A stretch of 64,000 nt of DNA from Liolophura sinensis (GCF_032854445.1 NC_088307.1:14460017-14524016); one strand, 5' to 3'. Shown: positions 21,089-32,590, counted from the first letter of the stretch. Program-made: numbers and translations. Notes: a model not told the origin generated them from the sequence alone.

Positions 21089-21740
21089 TGCTACAAGACA
21101 AGGTATACGCAATATACAGGGCATTTTGGTATGTCGCAGTCCAAATAAGGATAATTTACAATGTCAAAATTGACATGTCGTAAAGTCTGCGAGAGAGAAA
21201 ACCATTTTACAAAAATAGGTCTAGATGAGATGTACCATCTGGAGAGTGTGTGTTTTTTGTATCTTTTAAAGCCTATGTGAAACATCTGGCCTTTTGATTT
21301 TTTTTTTTTTTTTTTTTTTTTTTTGATTGGTGTTTTACGCCGTACTCAAGAATATTTCACTTATACGACGGCGGCCAGCATTATGGTGGGTGGAAACCGG
21401 GCAGAGTCCGGGGGAAACCCACGACCATCCGCAGGTTGCTGACAGACCTTCCCACGTACGGCCGAAGAGGAAGGCAGCATGACCTGGTCTTGAACTCACA
21501 GCGACCGCATTGTGGCCTTTTGAACTTTATTCCGTAATAGTTTCAGCATATAGCCCTTTTCATACGAGAACAGGTATAGGTTGGCCAAAACGGGGACACA
21601 AATTGTACCCACCGGAATACCTGTACACTGTTGATATATGGTTCCCGAATTTCACATACATGTTGTTAATAAAAGATTCATGCAACTCGATGATCCATCA
21701 TCCTCATGAATTGTAACCCACAGTATTGTTAAACTTTATT
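21089..21740 (-). pseudogene. reverse-transcriptase remnant (RT copy 1), split by SINE-1
   Basis: On the minus strand, bases 21740-21524 give INNMYVKFG and, after a frameshift, GIPVGTICVPVLANLYLFSY, the RT motif around GIPxGTxxxPxLAxLYL. Bases 21286-21089 give SPDGTSHLDLFL and, after further shifts, NFDIVNYPYLDCDIP. The latter corresponds to INYPYLKSNIPMGPAYGV in RT copy 2. Stop codons and frameshifts break the frame, and the YxDD box that copy 2 keeps is missing here. A SINE-1 (21298-21512) with target-site duplication interrupts it, so the RT sequence was already resident when the SINE arrived. Rep-F follows on the same strand. Confidence 0.8.
21287..21523 (-). mobile_element. SINE-1 nested in RT copy 1, with target-site duplication
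   Basis: The SINE at 21298-21512 is flanked by the perfect 11-base repeat TGGCCTTTTGA (21287-21297 and 21513-21523). It lacks the first part of the head but keeps the box B region (rc of TTGAACTCACAGCGACC) and the whole 3' half. Its tail is a run of T on the plus strand, so poly(A) on its own strand, instead of the usual (AAAT)n. Confidence 0.93.
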
Positions 21741-21940
21741 GAGAACGACTTCTTCTCAGTTGAAGCGATTGATCCAGTGGGCGCAAAATGGGGTCCCACT
21801 TTTGACTTTCTTATACCTGCTCTCGTATGATAACGAATATATGCAGAAGGAATTAAGAGTATTCTTCACCGGGCCGGATTCCACTCATTAAATAAACAGT
21901 TTTCTGATAATTTGCTATCCTTACCAATCCCATATATCTT

Positions 21941-21999
21941 TTTATTTATTTATTGTTTATTTGATTGGTGTTTTACGCCCGTACTCAAGAATATTCCAA
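21941..21999 (-). mobile_element. SINE-1 tail fragment
   Basis: TTTATTTATTTATTGTTTAT, TTGATTGGTGTTTTACGCCC, GTACTCAAGAATATTCC: only the last 59 bases, with one extra C in the core motif. Confidence 0.85.
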
Positions 22000-22720
22000 A
22001 CCTGTATATAGAAAATGCTATCAAATAGAAAGTTTTTATGACACCGCCCTAATTTCTCCTGAGCTCTGGCTACTGTGTGAGACTTCATGCTTTTGTACTG
22101 TAAAAAATTTAGTTATGAATCAAAGAAATAAATTTAACAGGAAAAAGTACAAGTTATTCCTCTGTCATTAATGAATTCTTACACTATAAATCAGACATAT
22201 GTGATTAGAGGCTGAATGAGTTCTTAAGAAAAACAGTAGCTCTGACCTCGTGATTGGGTCAAGTTGAACGTTTCCTTCAGCTGCGATGCATATACGTTAA
22301 AGGAAAAGTCCAGTCCGACAATCATAGCGCAAAGCACACTTAGAGGAAGGCTCAGCCGAAATGACCTCTTGAGAAACATGTGCAAAAACATAGCGAAGGG
22401 TGACTGAGACTACGTGCCACTAAACCTTGTACAAACACAGTCGTGGGTGTGACTCTCCATCCACTGGAGGTCCAGTTAAACACAGCTTTCAATGTGACAC
22501 ATTTACTTACTCATCCTAAATGTATTGTTCTTGTACACCGAAACCCGTGACCGTAAACACCTAAAAATAAGTGTTTTCTAGGCCTATCTTGTACATGAGT
22601 TCTTGGTAGACGTACAAGTGAGACAAAACATGAAATGGCTCTAATAATGCTTCATTGAATTTTCAAAACTATGAATATGGTCGCTATCCTATATTCAGGG
22701 CTGTGCCCTGAAAAAAAGAA
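22000..22720. other. no recognisable gene
   Basis: Contains the tail of a 68-residue frame (21965-22171) and otherwise unremarkable AT-rich sequence. Confidence 0.4.
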
Positions 22721-22945
22721 ATCTATTAATTTTAACGGAAAGCCTGTTGTCTGAGCGATGCTTGAAAGTATTCTGTTGTCATAACACAATATTCTGTCAT
22801 ATTCAATATAACATCCTGTTAGTCTAATAGAATATTTACGTTGAATTAACAGAACGTGCTATTTCTAACAACATAATCTGATGCAATAGCAGAATACATT
22901 GTAAAATCACTCAGACAAAAGACTTCCCGTTAAAATTAATAGATA
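22721..22945. mobile_element. MITE-like element with terminal inverted repeats
   Basis: The left end ATCTATTAATTTTAACGGAA, AGCC, TGTTGTCTGAGCGAT is mirrored on the right by TCACTCAGACAAAAGACTTC, CCGTTAAAATTAATAGAT. This gives inverted ends of about 38 bases with few mismatches. The 225-base element has no coding and contains several ATTCTGTT-like words. A single copy was seen in the window, and a target duplication could not be defined. Confidence 0.75.
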
Positions 22946-23154
22946 AATATTTTGAGGGTATAAATATTTATATCAACGGATATAGCCACTTTGGGCATAG
23001 CAATTTATGAATTTGTGCCCGGTGATGTCGACTATACGCGACGAATTAAGTGTACCTACCCACTTTTTATTTGTTGGCGTCTTGAGATTTTTCTTTTATC
23101 CACGGTATGTTTTCATGTACGTGGAGGAGGAAACTGAAATAAAGGTAATCTACT

Positions 23155-23390
23155 TATATCCATCGAGTTGAACTAGATCGCCACGTCGGATATACGAACA
23201 GTTGTAATCAAAACGCAATTGAGATACATTTTTTATCATGAACAATTAACAGTATACACTTGCACGGCACACGATTTGAATACTGATTTCATTCATTCGC
23301 ATATAACATTTCGGGCTTCTTTCATGACTGAACACTGTTACGTTGATTCCTTCGTCTTTGCATGAATCCGTCTTAATTTCGTACATGTTC

Positions 23391-23461
<71 letters not shown>

Positions 23462-23555
23462 TTGATGGTATGTGTTGAACGCGTTGTTTTTATAATTGAC
23501 CTTGCCATTATTGACCTTGTTTACTAACGGCTGGTGTAGGAATGTCTGTTATGAC
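23155..23555 (+). repeat. Rep-F interrupted by (TA)n
   Basis: Contains TATCCATCGAGTTGAACTAG, ATCGCCACGTCGGATATACG, GTAATCAAAACGCAATTGAG, GCATGAATCCGTCTTAATTT and CGTACATGTTCTTC. After a TA tract at the position where other copies have TTTATATACG, it continues with GACCTTGCCATTATTGACCT and GTGTAGGAATGTCTGTTATG. The microsatellite evidently grew from the short TATATA of the repeat. Confidence 0.8.
23395..23461. repeat. (TA)n microsatellite inside Rep-F
   Basis: About 33 uninterrupted TA dinucleotides. Confidence 0.98.
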
Positions 23556-23784
23556 GCCTAGATATCTGCAGTCAAATGCAAAGATGGAATGTTAATCCCC
23601 ACACTTAATCTACTTAACTCTGCATGTTAACAAGCTGGACACAGTTGACTGCCCAGTCTATAGCTTGATTTAACTATTCGTATGTCACATGTCTATTATA
23701 ACTATTTTACCTTACTTGACCACTACACGCGTGTACACAGCTTGTCTGTAACTCGTTTACTAGTAGTGTACATGAATTATTGGG

Positions 23785-24066
23785 ATGATCAATATATAGC
23801 TGGTCATAGTATACTTTATACTGATTTCACTCATTTCCCTAGAGCATTCCTTGCGTCTTTCCAACATAAGTGAAAACTGTTGCATGCTGTCCGAATCTGT
23901 CCGAATTCCGTACTTGAATACTTTCTTTGTTCCGAATTCCGTACTTGAATACTTTCTTTATTCTGTGGATGTTAATGTTGAGCGAATTGGCCCTGTGATC
24001 ATCGGCCTAGAACGTTTAATTCGGTTGAGAGGTGTTATACGAATATCTGTTTTGTTCAACCATCAA
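23785..24066 (+). repeat. degenerate Rep-F with a 31-base tandem duplication
   Basis: Contains TGATTTCACTCATTTCCCTA, GAGCATTCCTTGCGTCTTTC, AACATAAGTGAAAACTGTTG and a decayed end (GAGGTGTTATACGAATATCT). Near 23899-23961 TCCGAATTCCGTACTTGAAT followed by ACTTTCTTT is present twice in tandem. Confidence 0.6.
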
Positions 24067-24384
24067 TGAATCTTTGCACAGCAGCATGTTTGAAAGAAAC
24101 GGGGTTAAAGAATAAGACATAAATCAGATGTATGATCATTGTAAATACGATGCATTATTTTTTATTACTGAAGTTTTCCAAGATGGGCAAAAAAATAGAT
24201 AGATAGATAGATGTCGTGATGATATCAGCCAGAGTGCCTCGAGTCCTCGGACTTGCGCAGACATTATTTTTTACCATTTTATGTGATTGTACTATTCTTG
24301 TGATCTTGTACGGTTGATACTAAGGGTCAGGTATTATTTTCCTTAGCAATGTTAGATAAGTACAGCGTACGCATTCGTTACACT

Positions 24385-24680
24385 ATTCCTCGATTAGCGT
24401 AAGCTGTAACCACTACAGTGATGACTTCGTTAGCACCAGGCATGTGGCAAACATTAGCGCAAGCTGTAATCACTAGTCAAACATTAGCTTACGCTGTGGC
24501 CAATACAGGGATGACTTCATTACAAAAAAATATCAACGGTTGGTCAAACCTTATCTTAAGCTGTGGGCTCTAGAGTTTTGACTTGGTAACAAAAACAACA
24601 GGCATTTGACAAACATTAGCTTAAGCTGTAGTCACTACGGCGTTGACTTCATTACAGAAACATCAGGCATTTCGCAAATA
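24385..24680 (+). repeat. imperfect tandem repeat, units of about 60-80 bases
   Basis: Four or more copies of AACATTAGCTTAAGCTGTAG, TCACTACAG, GATGACTTCATTACA, AACATCAGGCATTTGGCAA with indels between copies. One unit is truncated after CAAACATTAGC. No reading frame is maintained. Confidence 0.75.
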
Positions 24681-25542
24681 GATTTATTTCTCCCATCTAC
24701 CAGCACTCGGTGCAGTCCTTTACAAAACAACGCAATGTATATAATTATGCACTCTTTGCGTTTTACATCGTAATTTTTTTTCATACTAAAATTTTTTTTC
24801 TGTCATATGACAACAAGGATCTCCATTGCTTAGGCTGTATATATAAAAATGCACCTGTGATTCCATATCATTCTGTGAAGTGTTATTTACACTGAGATGT
24901 TCGATAAAAGAGAGCTTAAAACCGATAGCCTATGATATTTTCTATTGGCACGGAATAATGGACTTCGTTGACCGGTTTTTGACAGTTGGAAGACGCCAGC
25001 TGTGTACAATCGGTTAATCGTGGCCGCGAATAATACTAAATACGTTCCCAACGAGTATCGCTATAGTGTCGCATTGTCATCCATTTAATAAGCTTCAGTA
25101 ACTCGTATTCAAGCGTGTTTAAATGTGCTTTTGAGTCAGATGAATTAGAAACTTAATGGTTACTGGATGAATGGTCATGCCATGACGGCATTGGTAGATT
25201 GATAATAACAGAATCACGTGACCCTTTTTTTGACCTTCAGCGTGATGCACTGAAGGTGAATTTCTCGATTAAACTCGATCTTTACATTACAGGTTTACAG
25301 AATTAAACGCCATGTTTTATTCACGGTAGATTAAACCCGCTGATAGATAAACAAATAATTGCGCAACCTCCCTGGCTTTTCCCGGTCTTTAGTCTCTATG
25401 ATCAAAACAGCGAAACTGAAATGGTCACAAGCTACTTCCATATATGTTATTACACACATCAGTTTATGACATGCAACTGACTGCGTCCATTACCCTTGCC
25501 AAGGGTTATTGTTTTTCCAATATGCTACTTTATGTGTATACA
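24681..25542. other. no recognisable gene
   Basis: AT-rich spacer between the tandem repeat and a full SINE-1. The only frames are short. Confidence 0.4.
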
Positions 25543-25803
25543 GGGGGCCTACGTTGCCGAGGGAGGGTTAGCGCGCCGGTCCAAAGAGCATCTTAACAAT
25601 GCGGTCGCTGTGAGTTCAAGTCCAGTCCAGCGTCCTATCCAGTTGGACGTGGGAAGGTCTTGCAGAAATCTGCGGATGGTCATGGGTTTTTCCCAGACTC
25701 TGCCCGGTTTCTTCCCACCACAATACTGGCCGCGGTCGTATAAGTGAAGTATTCTTGAGTGCGGCGTAAACACCAATCAAATAAAATAAATAAACAAATA
25801 AAT
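25543..25803 (+). mobile_element. full-length SINE-1
   Basis: The diverged head GGGGGCCTACGTTGCCGAGG keeps an intact box B region, CGGTCGCTGTGAGTTCAAGT. The body contains TGCGGATGGTCATGGGTTTT and the tail GCGGCGTAAACACCAATCAA plus AAAT repeats. An approximate flanking repeat (CTTTATGTGTATA and CTTTTGTATATA) suggests an eroded target-site duplication. Confidence 0.9.
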
Positions 25804-25954
25804 CTTTTGTATATAATGCGAATGAATGAGGACGCCCCATGGTGTGGTGGTTAAAGGTAAAACGCATGAGATTTTGGTTAAAAACCGGTGTCAATATACG
25901 GTCGATGATGCGCGTGAGGCCCTTCGCGCAGGTTAACGTTCGTTGAGTTTATGT

Positions 25955-26008
25955 TTGGAAACAGACATTCGTATACCAGCCGTCAATCAAGATGGACGTC
26001 CCGAAGAC
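25955..26008 (-). repeat. Rep-F end fragment
   Basis: GGAAACAGACATTCGTATAC, CAGCCGTCAATCAAGATGGA, CGTCCCGAAG: only the outermost 54 bases of the repeat. Confidence 0.75.
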
Positions 26009-29000
26009 CACTTTTGTGGCAAAGTGCGTGAAAAACGTACCAGAGATCGGGTGTTTTAAATGACAATCTGGCAAAAATGGAATAAAAAAGAAATAAAGAC
26101 AGCATGAAAGAGACAAACATAAAGAAACAGACGCAAATACGCAATATTCATGAATTCCCTAAAGAACGACCTTTTCTTTTTTGCACACAGAGCCCGCGTT
26201 AATCGAATGTCCAACAGTAAAGGCGTTAAAAATGTGACACTTGGAAACAAGCGAGTGCAAAGTGACAATAGCAGTGACATTCCGCACAACATTTATGTCG
26301 TCGTGCACCCAGGCCACACGTTCAATGCATGGCACATGTATTAAAAGATAAATACGTAAAAAAAATTTACGGACAGACAAAGAGACAGAAGGTTGATTAA
26401 AGTCGTTTTTTGCAGCTAAAATCTTCACGGAAATTTTCTGTGGAAATTATGGTAAGTTATAGTGTCACCCCGGTTACTTCACCGACGGCACAAAAGGCAG
26501 ATGTTGATATAAAACAATTTGAGAAGAGAGGTATTATACTCTCTCTTCATTGCTAGTCTTATCAGGTGCCATCTATGAATCAGGGCGTCTATAAATAAAT
26601 TTTAGACAGATCACAAATCCGAGTGAATGAGACATCTCAAAATGACCCGATCAGGTCAGCGTTTAAGACATCATCTTTATTACAAACCGCGAGGAATGGA
26701 GCACCCTATCGGTAACTCAAGATAAATTGGAATTTGGGGCAAATCTGGCTGAGAAACATTAAAGACTAAGGGTTTCATTTCTGCATCGAATCCTAATCTA
26801 TTTTGATAACCCACTCTGTTCAATCGTTATCATTTGGCGCCGCTCCTTCAATAATTCACCAGCAATGGCCGTGAGATAAGAATTAATCACATCGTTTATT
26901 GATAACGTTTGACAAATTTTCGTAGCCGCTGTTGTTCAAGGAGCACGACAAGATGGCTGCATAGATGTAGAGCGCAGACGTCAGAGTTATAGGGAATCAC
27001 GAAACGGTCAGCGGTTCGACGAAAGATAACTAGCGTAAATTTACGACAATCTTGCTCAACGTTTAAAAACACGCGATTTCTGATGACGAATATTCTCGTT
27101 GAAAAGTGCTTTAGAATGCTCTGAAGTTCAAGTCTAATAGTTTCACTATTAGTCGTGTTCCCTCCCGCATTATTTTGTTCCGGTTAGAACCTTAATGCAT
27201 TCTGCATCTAGCAGTCAAGCATTTATTGCACATTTGCCTACCCTTGTATTATTTACGTTCGGGAGCTGACCATGAGTCTGACGTGGTCCCTGGATTGTTC
27301 CAATCGATAGAATTAACCCAGTACTTTTCACGAAATGTCTGGGGACAAATTAGAATAATTTGAGTCCTGATCTCTCCAATCTGCACAGCGATTGGTTAAT
27401 TGATCCGACCGACATAGTGGCGTGGAAGGAAAATCAAATTAATAGATAGATAAACATTGGTATCTCATCGCTAGCGTTGCTACATCCACCAATTTACATG
27501 TACCTGGAATGAAGATTAAGGACATGTGTCTAGTTTTAAAGAGTTATCATCATTTGGACTATTGAAATAGGCCATGAGTCCCAAAGTGTTTCAAGGACAT
27601 CAACGTAATAGGTTTATACAAATCATGCTAAAGGCCGTGTGAGATCAAAAATAGAAAACCATCCCCATCACCGTCTTGCTAACGTTATTGGTTTATCCAC
27701 ATGCTGTCTTGCGTGCCGCTATCCAGGCCTCATGCTAGAATCATCTTTCCTATAATGCATAAATAACCTGAATGATTATTGGATTTTCTGGTCTATATAT
27801 AAATTAGTCAAATTTTAACGTCATTAATGTTTTCCGTTTTGCTTTACGCTTCAGCTCAGTGCTGCTATTTATTTTGTCCGCATTATGTTATTTCTTTTCA
27901 TTTTTGTGAAGTTGACGGAGCGAAACCATTCTTGTACTGGTCTTAATCCTCGTGTCTTCGATCAGTTCTCAAACTACCTTTACAGATCATTGGAGTCTAT
28001 TGTACAGATTTACTCACATCACGGGCAACGACGTCTTTTCGCATTCGCCAATAGAAAATCATTCAGTGGTTAATATGACGGTAGCAGGGAAATGTGGCAT
28101 CTCGACGGTAATAAGACATGCCGATAGACCAGAAATCTGATCGAGAGACCCGGCCATTGTTAACTCGGACCCAGGCAATAAAAACCGACAAGGTCGATAT
28201 CTCCGGTGCAAATCTATTTGCATTGTTTTTCGCGGAATCCTGTCAAAGAAAGAGCCAATCCTAGAGATTATTATGTGCAACAGCTAAGGGGAAACCCGTG
28301 GTAATCCGAGATCTTGGAAACTCAGTACAACTTATAAATATTCAACAGGTGAGATGGAAAGCTTTGTTTGTCTTCACCTTTCACAAAATGGTTTTCCTGA
28401 AAAAGACTTACGTATCCCAAAAACTTGCCTTGTTCCAAAGTATGAGATATGGAGACGTAGTCTTTCTGTTTATAGCAATTAAGAATTCGCCGGCAAAAGC
28501 CAGGCCTAACCGGTGCACAGAATCGACCCGCTGCTCCTGCCAGCCGGACATTGCTCCTAGCTTTCACAGACAGACAAGTGTTCCGTGAATGAACAATCGA
28601 TGGCAGTCAACCTGGAGAACCAACGGCGGGTTGTTTTAAGACTGGGCAGAGAGCACCTGTGCAACTGAAAGGCGTACTGTACGGATACGATGGCCCGTGG
28701 ATACTATAGCTTACCTTCTAAGTGTGACCAAAATACGTGTCAATCAGTGTGATCTCCGTATATCGAGTTACGCTGATAAGACAACAGCGGCTGTCGCAAG
28801 TCTTGGAAGAGACACCAACACACCCGGGTAGCTTCTACTGACGAGTTAAGGAGAGGCTTTGGGTATCAGAGCCCACGCAGTTTGTTGTCGTTGTTGTTGT
28901 GGCTATCATTGGTCCTGTTTTTACCGCTTTTGTTAACAGCTGACAAGGGCACTGCGACACCATATAATCCAGTCGGTCAAACTGTTCGTGTCGAAGCCTT

Positions 29001-29934
29001 AAATGTACATCGAGTGTGGAGTTATTGACCGTGACATTCCATTTCCAAGCAATGAAGCAGTCATCTTGACAGCTATACATGTGAGGAGTGACACTTAGTG
29101 AATGCTATTCCCTACTCTCGCGTGTTTGACATGTTTGCGGATAGGCACGAATTCACACTCAGAACGAAAGGATATTCGTCCCTGAATGTGGAACACCGGG
29201 GATTTTGAGCAACAAAATTAAAACACACGAACTCCAAAGTGATTTGAAAAAAGTGTGACGAAAGTATGAAAAGCTTGTTACAGTTTAAAGGATGCTGTTT
29301 TCCGTTGAAAATTTCATTGCACTGTTAGAAATATATTCCCTAGTGTTTTTAAATGCGTATATATGTGAGTATTCCAGCAATGAAGGTATTTTCAATGTGA
29401 CAAAGTGGTGTCTTTCCACTGATACCTTCTTCAAACTTTCCCGCAAAGAACCATACAGATGTTTGTACCATGAATACACTTTACGTATCTGACGCCAAAC
29501 GCGATTACTTATGTAGACAAACAGGCATTGGTAACTGCCGTGAATCGCCTATGTGCACCAGATTTTCGTCTGCATTACGAATGAGTAACTGATTTTTTCT
29601 TACCGTTTGCTATCGTTTTGCCAAAGCGCAAGACCTCAGCAGTGATTCAATTAAACTTTAACTGTGTTTGTTTAAAGTATGTTTTCATGGATATACACTG
29701 TATTTAAAGAGACAAAGAACAAGGCATAAGCAAATGATAAATACTGCCAACGCGTATCTTTCAGACTGGATCTGTGGGAAAAGATGATGATCTCCGAACG
29801 GATTACTCCGAAACTTGTAATATTCACTGAGATTGTCAAAACGTTGTGTATATCCATCATTAATAACTGCTTAAAATGAAATCAGCCATATTATAAGCCA
29901 TTACAAATCTAAGTGGTATAAGTAATTCCTATCT
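26009..29934. other. 3.9 kb with no recognisable features
   Basis: The longest stretch in the window free of identifiable repeats. Frames reach 96 residues (28298-28588) without domains. A (TTG)-rich run lies near 28880-28900. Lack of repeats could mean functional single-copy DNA (intron or regulatory sequence) or old decayed repeats, and the sequence alone does not decide. Confidence 0.45.
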
Positions 29935-30050
29935 CAAAAGAATACGAGATACGGTATTCTTCTGTCACCGCAATATGAGATATAGAATTATTGTATAACA
30001 AATATACGAAATGTAGAATTCTTGTCTCACATGAATGCCAGATAAAGAGT
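29935..30050 (+). repeat. short degenerate tandem repeat, about 36 bases
   Basis: Three units of AATACGAGATACGGTATTCT, TCTGTC and ACCGCAATATGAGATATAGA, then TACGAAATGTAGAATTCTTG. Units share GAnATAnnGAATTCTTG with variable spacing. Confidence 0.55.
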
Positions 30051-30545
30051 ATGGGGCTTCTGTGGGTCTAAGTTAACAGAACACAAAAGGTCGTACTATT
30101 ACATGTTTGAACAAAACAGCACAGCCTGTAACATTTATCAGGAAATGATTGAACTAGAGCTGGCCAACAGTGTTCCGGAAAGCCACAGAACAGTGTTGGA
30201 ACAATACGTTGCCATACAAAAGGAACAAAAAAATTAACGCAATTCATCACCGGAAGTCCCACGTGGAGTTGTTCCAAATGCTCACTCTAGATTGCTTATT
30301 CAAGTTTATTGTCATTAACTAGCCGTGGTACAGTGTACTCCAAGCTAACTCTCGTTACAAGGTATAACACTGTTGCTGTGAGTCGATATCTGGTACTGGA
30401 GACAGAATAACCGTGCAAGAATATCTAGCTGGCATTCAGCACGAATCTTACCAATAACTGGACGTACAACACTGTACATTAGGCCGGGATTTTCTAATTT
30501 ACCACTTGCCAATTTCTTTGGCTAGAGACGTGTTTTTTTCTAAAG
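30051..30545. other. spacer upstream of the candidate exon
   Basis: No repeat recognised. If the exon at 30546 is internal, this would be the end of its upstream intron. Confidence 0.35.
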
Positions 30546-30746
30546 AATGGATCGGCTTAAGCCAAGGCGTGAACTACCAAAGGCTAAGTCCTTCCACGAA
30601 ACGGGGAGCTTGGAATGTATGGTGAGGGACACGTTATACCTCGCCTGGCCCATGGCGAGTTTCTCGCAGGAGGAGAAGCCGAGAAGGCGCTTGACTCGCC
30701 GTCAAGAGGCCATCGAAGAGGAAGACGATTACGATGACGGTCAAAG
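30546..30746 (+). CDS. candidate exon, acidic/basic unrecognised protein
   Basis: A pyrimidine-rich acceptor (GTGTTTTTTTCTAAAG) precedes ATGGATCGGC at 30547. A consensus donor (CAAAG followed by GTAGGT) follows base 30746. The frame between is fully open, 66 codons. It is strongly hydrophilic: a basic start (MDRLKPRRELPKAK), a middle with SLECMVRDTLYLAW, a basic stretch (EKPRRRLTRRQEA) and an acidic end (IEEEDDYDDGQ). A good acceptor (TTTATATTTTGCAG) lies at 30874. Joining there would add only RYCIVEHA before a stop. Alternatively the true second exon is outside the region considered. I do not recognise the protein. This is the best coding candidate in the window because frame, acceptor and donor coincide, but conservation is untested. 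Confidence 0.4.
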
Positions 30747-30907
30747 GTAGGTCGTTTTTTTTGTTTTTGTTTTAATCACTATGCGTGATCTTGACTTGGC
30801 TGATTTATTGCCACACAAGTGCACTGTAACTTATATATTGATTACCACAAGCGTTCTGGTATTTATATTTTGCAGGTACTGTATAGTAGAACATGCTTAG
30901 TTGATAT

Positions 30908-31498
30908 AATACTCTTGTCACTTGCGCTGTTCCTATCAATTGGTTGGAGTTACCCATGTACGAGAGTGATAGGTACTTTTCTGTTATATGGGATGAGGGC
31001 TGTCCAAATATTGCATTGGCGAAAACCTAATAGAAAACACTAACCCACTCTGGTATATTATTCATGACAACGCATCACTGAAAAACAATCGCTTTCTGTG
31101 TTTCCCATGACATTATTTTATCAATACCTCATAATCTACTCCATGTGTACAAAGATGATGCATTTCAATTCAAGTTTTGTCATACAAATGTCCATATAAT
31201 GTCATATAATGTCATAATAAATGCCATGTAATGTCGCAATGAATGTCATGTGGCAAGACGTATTTATAACGTTGTCATGTAAAACTGTGATATCTTAGCC
31301 ATTACAAAGCCCAGCATTTATGTTATTTCTTACTTGTTGCCTTATATTACTAGCAAAAGAATATCTCCTTTTCAACTAATCAAAAGTATTTACAGACTAC
31401 TGGTCAGATAAAATGGTTGACAATGTAATAATTGGTGCACATAGATGCACATTGCAAGAACAATACCGAGTTTTGAATTACACTTACGTAATACTTTT
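30908..31498. other. no recognisable gene
   Basis: Contains a 74-residue frame (30819-31043) with one hydrophobic stretch, in a different phase from the candidate exon. It also contains short ATGTCATATA-like duplications near 31190-31250. No other signal was seen. Confidence 0.35.
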
Positions 31499-31671
31499 AT
31501 GCTGGCTTCCTCTCCGGCCTTACATGGGAAGGTCCGTCAACAACCTGCGGATGGTGGTGGGTTTCCCACGGGGCTCTGCCCGGTTTCCACCCACCATAAT
31601 GCTGACCGCCGTCATATAAGTGAAATATTCTTGAGTACGGCGTAAAACACCAATCAAATAAATAAATAAAA
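31499..31671 (+). mobile_element. SINE-1 3' half
   Basis: Starts TATGCTGGCTTCCTCTCCGG and continues CCTGCGGATGGTGGTGGG, CCGTCATATAAGTGAAATAT, TCTTGAGTACGGCGTAAAAC and (AAAT)n. Little decay; the head is missing. Confidence 0.92.
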
Positions 31672-32388
31672 TACGTAATACTTCAAAAAGCATTCATTCA
31701 TGTGTTAATAGGCAATGTCAAACTATCCCGAGTGTCACGTTCGCGTGATGTCACAATATCGGCTACCGTATGTAGAATATCGGTACACCTATCGCATGTG
31801 ATATATGCGCTGGCAATGTATAGGATAAGGCGTCATGAAGATTGCCATCACAACATCTACGTCGCCCGTTAACGACTGGAATATGTAGGGTTACCTTTAG
31901 CATAGAACAATATGCTACATATGGTGTGATAAACGGTTCAACGCACGTGTATTGTAAATCTTACCTACCGGAACCATTAAACTATCTACAATCACCAATC
32001 TCTGTCACATCAAGTAACGGAAGATTGATTGCCCGAGTTAGAATGGTAAAAGGTGGGCGTAACATTTCAATATCTAGAGGAAATTACTGTTATGTAGAGC
32101 TATTTAAGGAATGAAAATGGAAGGTGCTGCTAACCGAAGAACCGACTTAATTTCATTGTATTACATGAGGTGTGCATAGATATGTCAAACTACAAGTTAC
32201 TACCTTGTGTTAATTGGAAACCAGAGCTTTTGTAAAGAGTAATTGCTTATCGGTTAAAATTAGTGCAGGGAATATGTAGTGTTAGTTCGCCGAGAATCGT
32301 TATAGATAGGTTAAAACTTATTTATGTACACAATTTAATGTATGAAAATTTGCACTTCTCACACCATCTTGTGGTGAGAATAAGCAAA

Positions 32389-32428
32389 TGATGGTGATGA
32401 TGAAGATGATGGTGGTGATGAAGATGAT
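32389..32428 (+). repeat. (GATGGT/GATGAA)n microsatellite
   Basis: Trinucleotide-based run of GATGATGGTGGTGATGAAGA type, imperfect. Confidence 0.85.
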
Positions 32429-32454
32429 GTAATATATGGAGGCTCTTGAGCAGA

Positions 32455-32590
32455 TTTATTTATTTTTAAATGATTGGTGTTTTACGCCGTACTCAATAAT
32501 ATTTCACTTATACGACTGTGGGCAGCATTAAAGTGGGAGGGAAACCGGGCAGAGCCTGGGGAAAACCCACGATCATCCGCATGCTACTGC
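32455..32590 (-). mobile_element. SINE-1 3' half
   Basis: Contains TTTATTTATTTTTAAATGAT, TGGTGTTTTACGCCGTACTC, AATAATATTTCACTTATACG and CCCACGATCATCCGCATG. The head is missing. Confidence 0.88.

Noticed and set aside
20817-21173. 118-residue plus frame
   Set aside because: It is antisense to Rep-F and to the C-terminal part of RT copy 1.
30874-31043. Second exon in the 74-residue frame with a hydrophobic segment
   Set aside because: The acceptor at 30874 is good, but joining it to the donor at 30746 gives the wrong phase and stops after eight residues.
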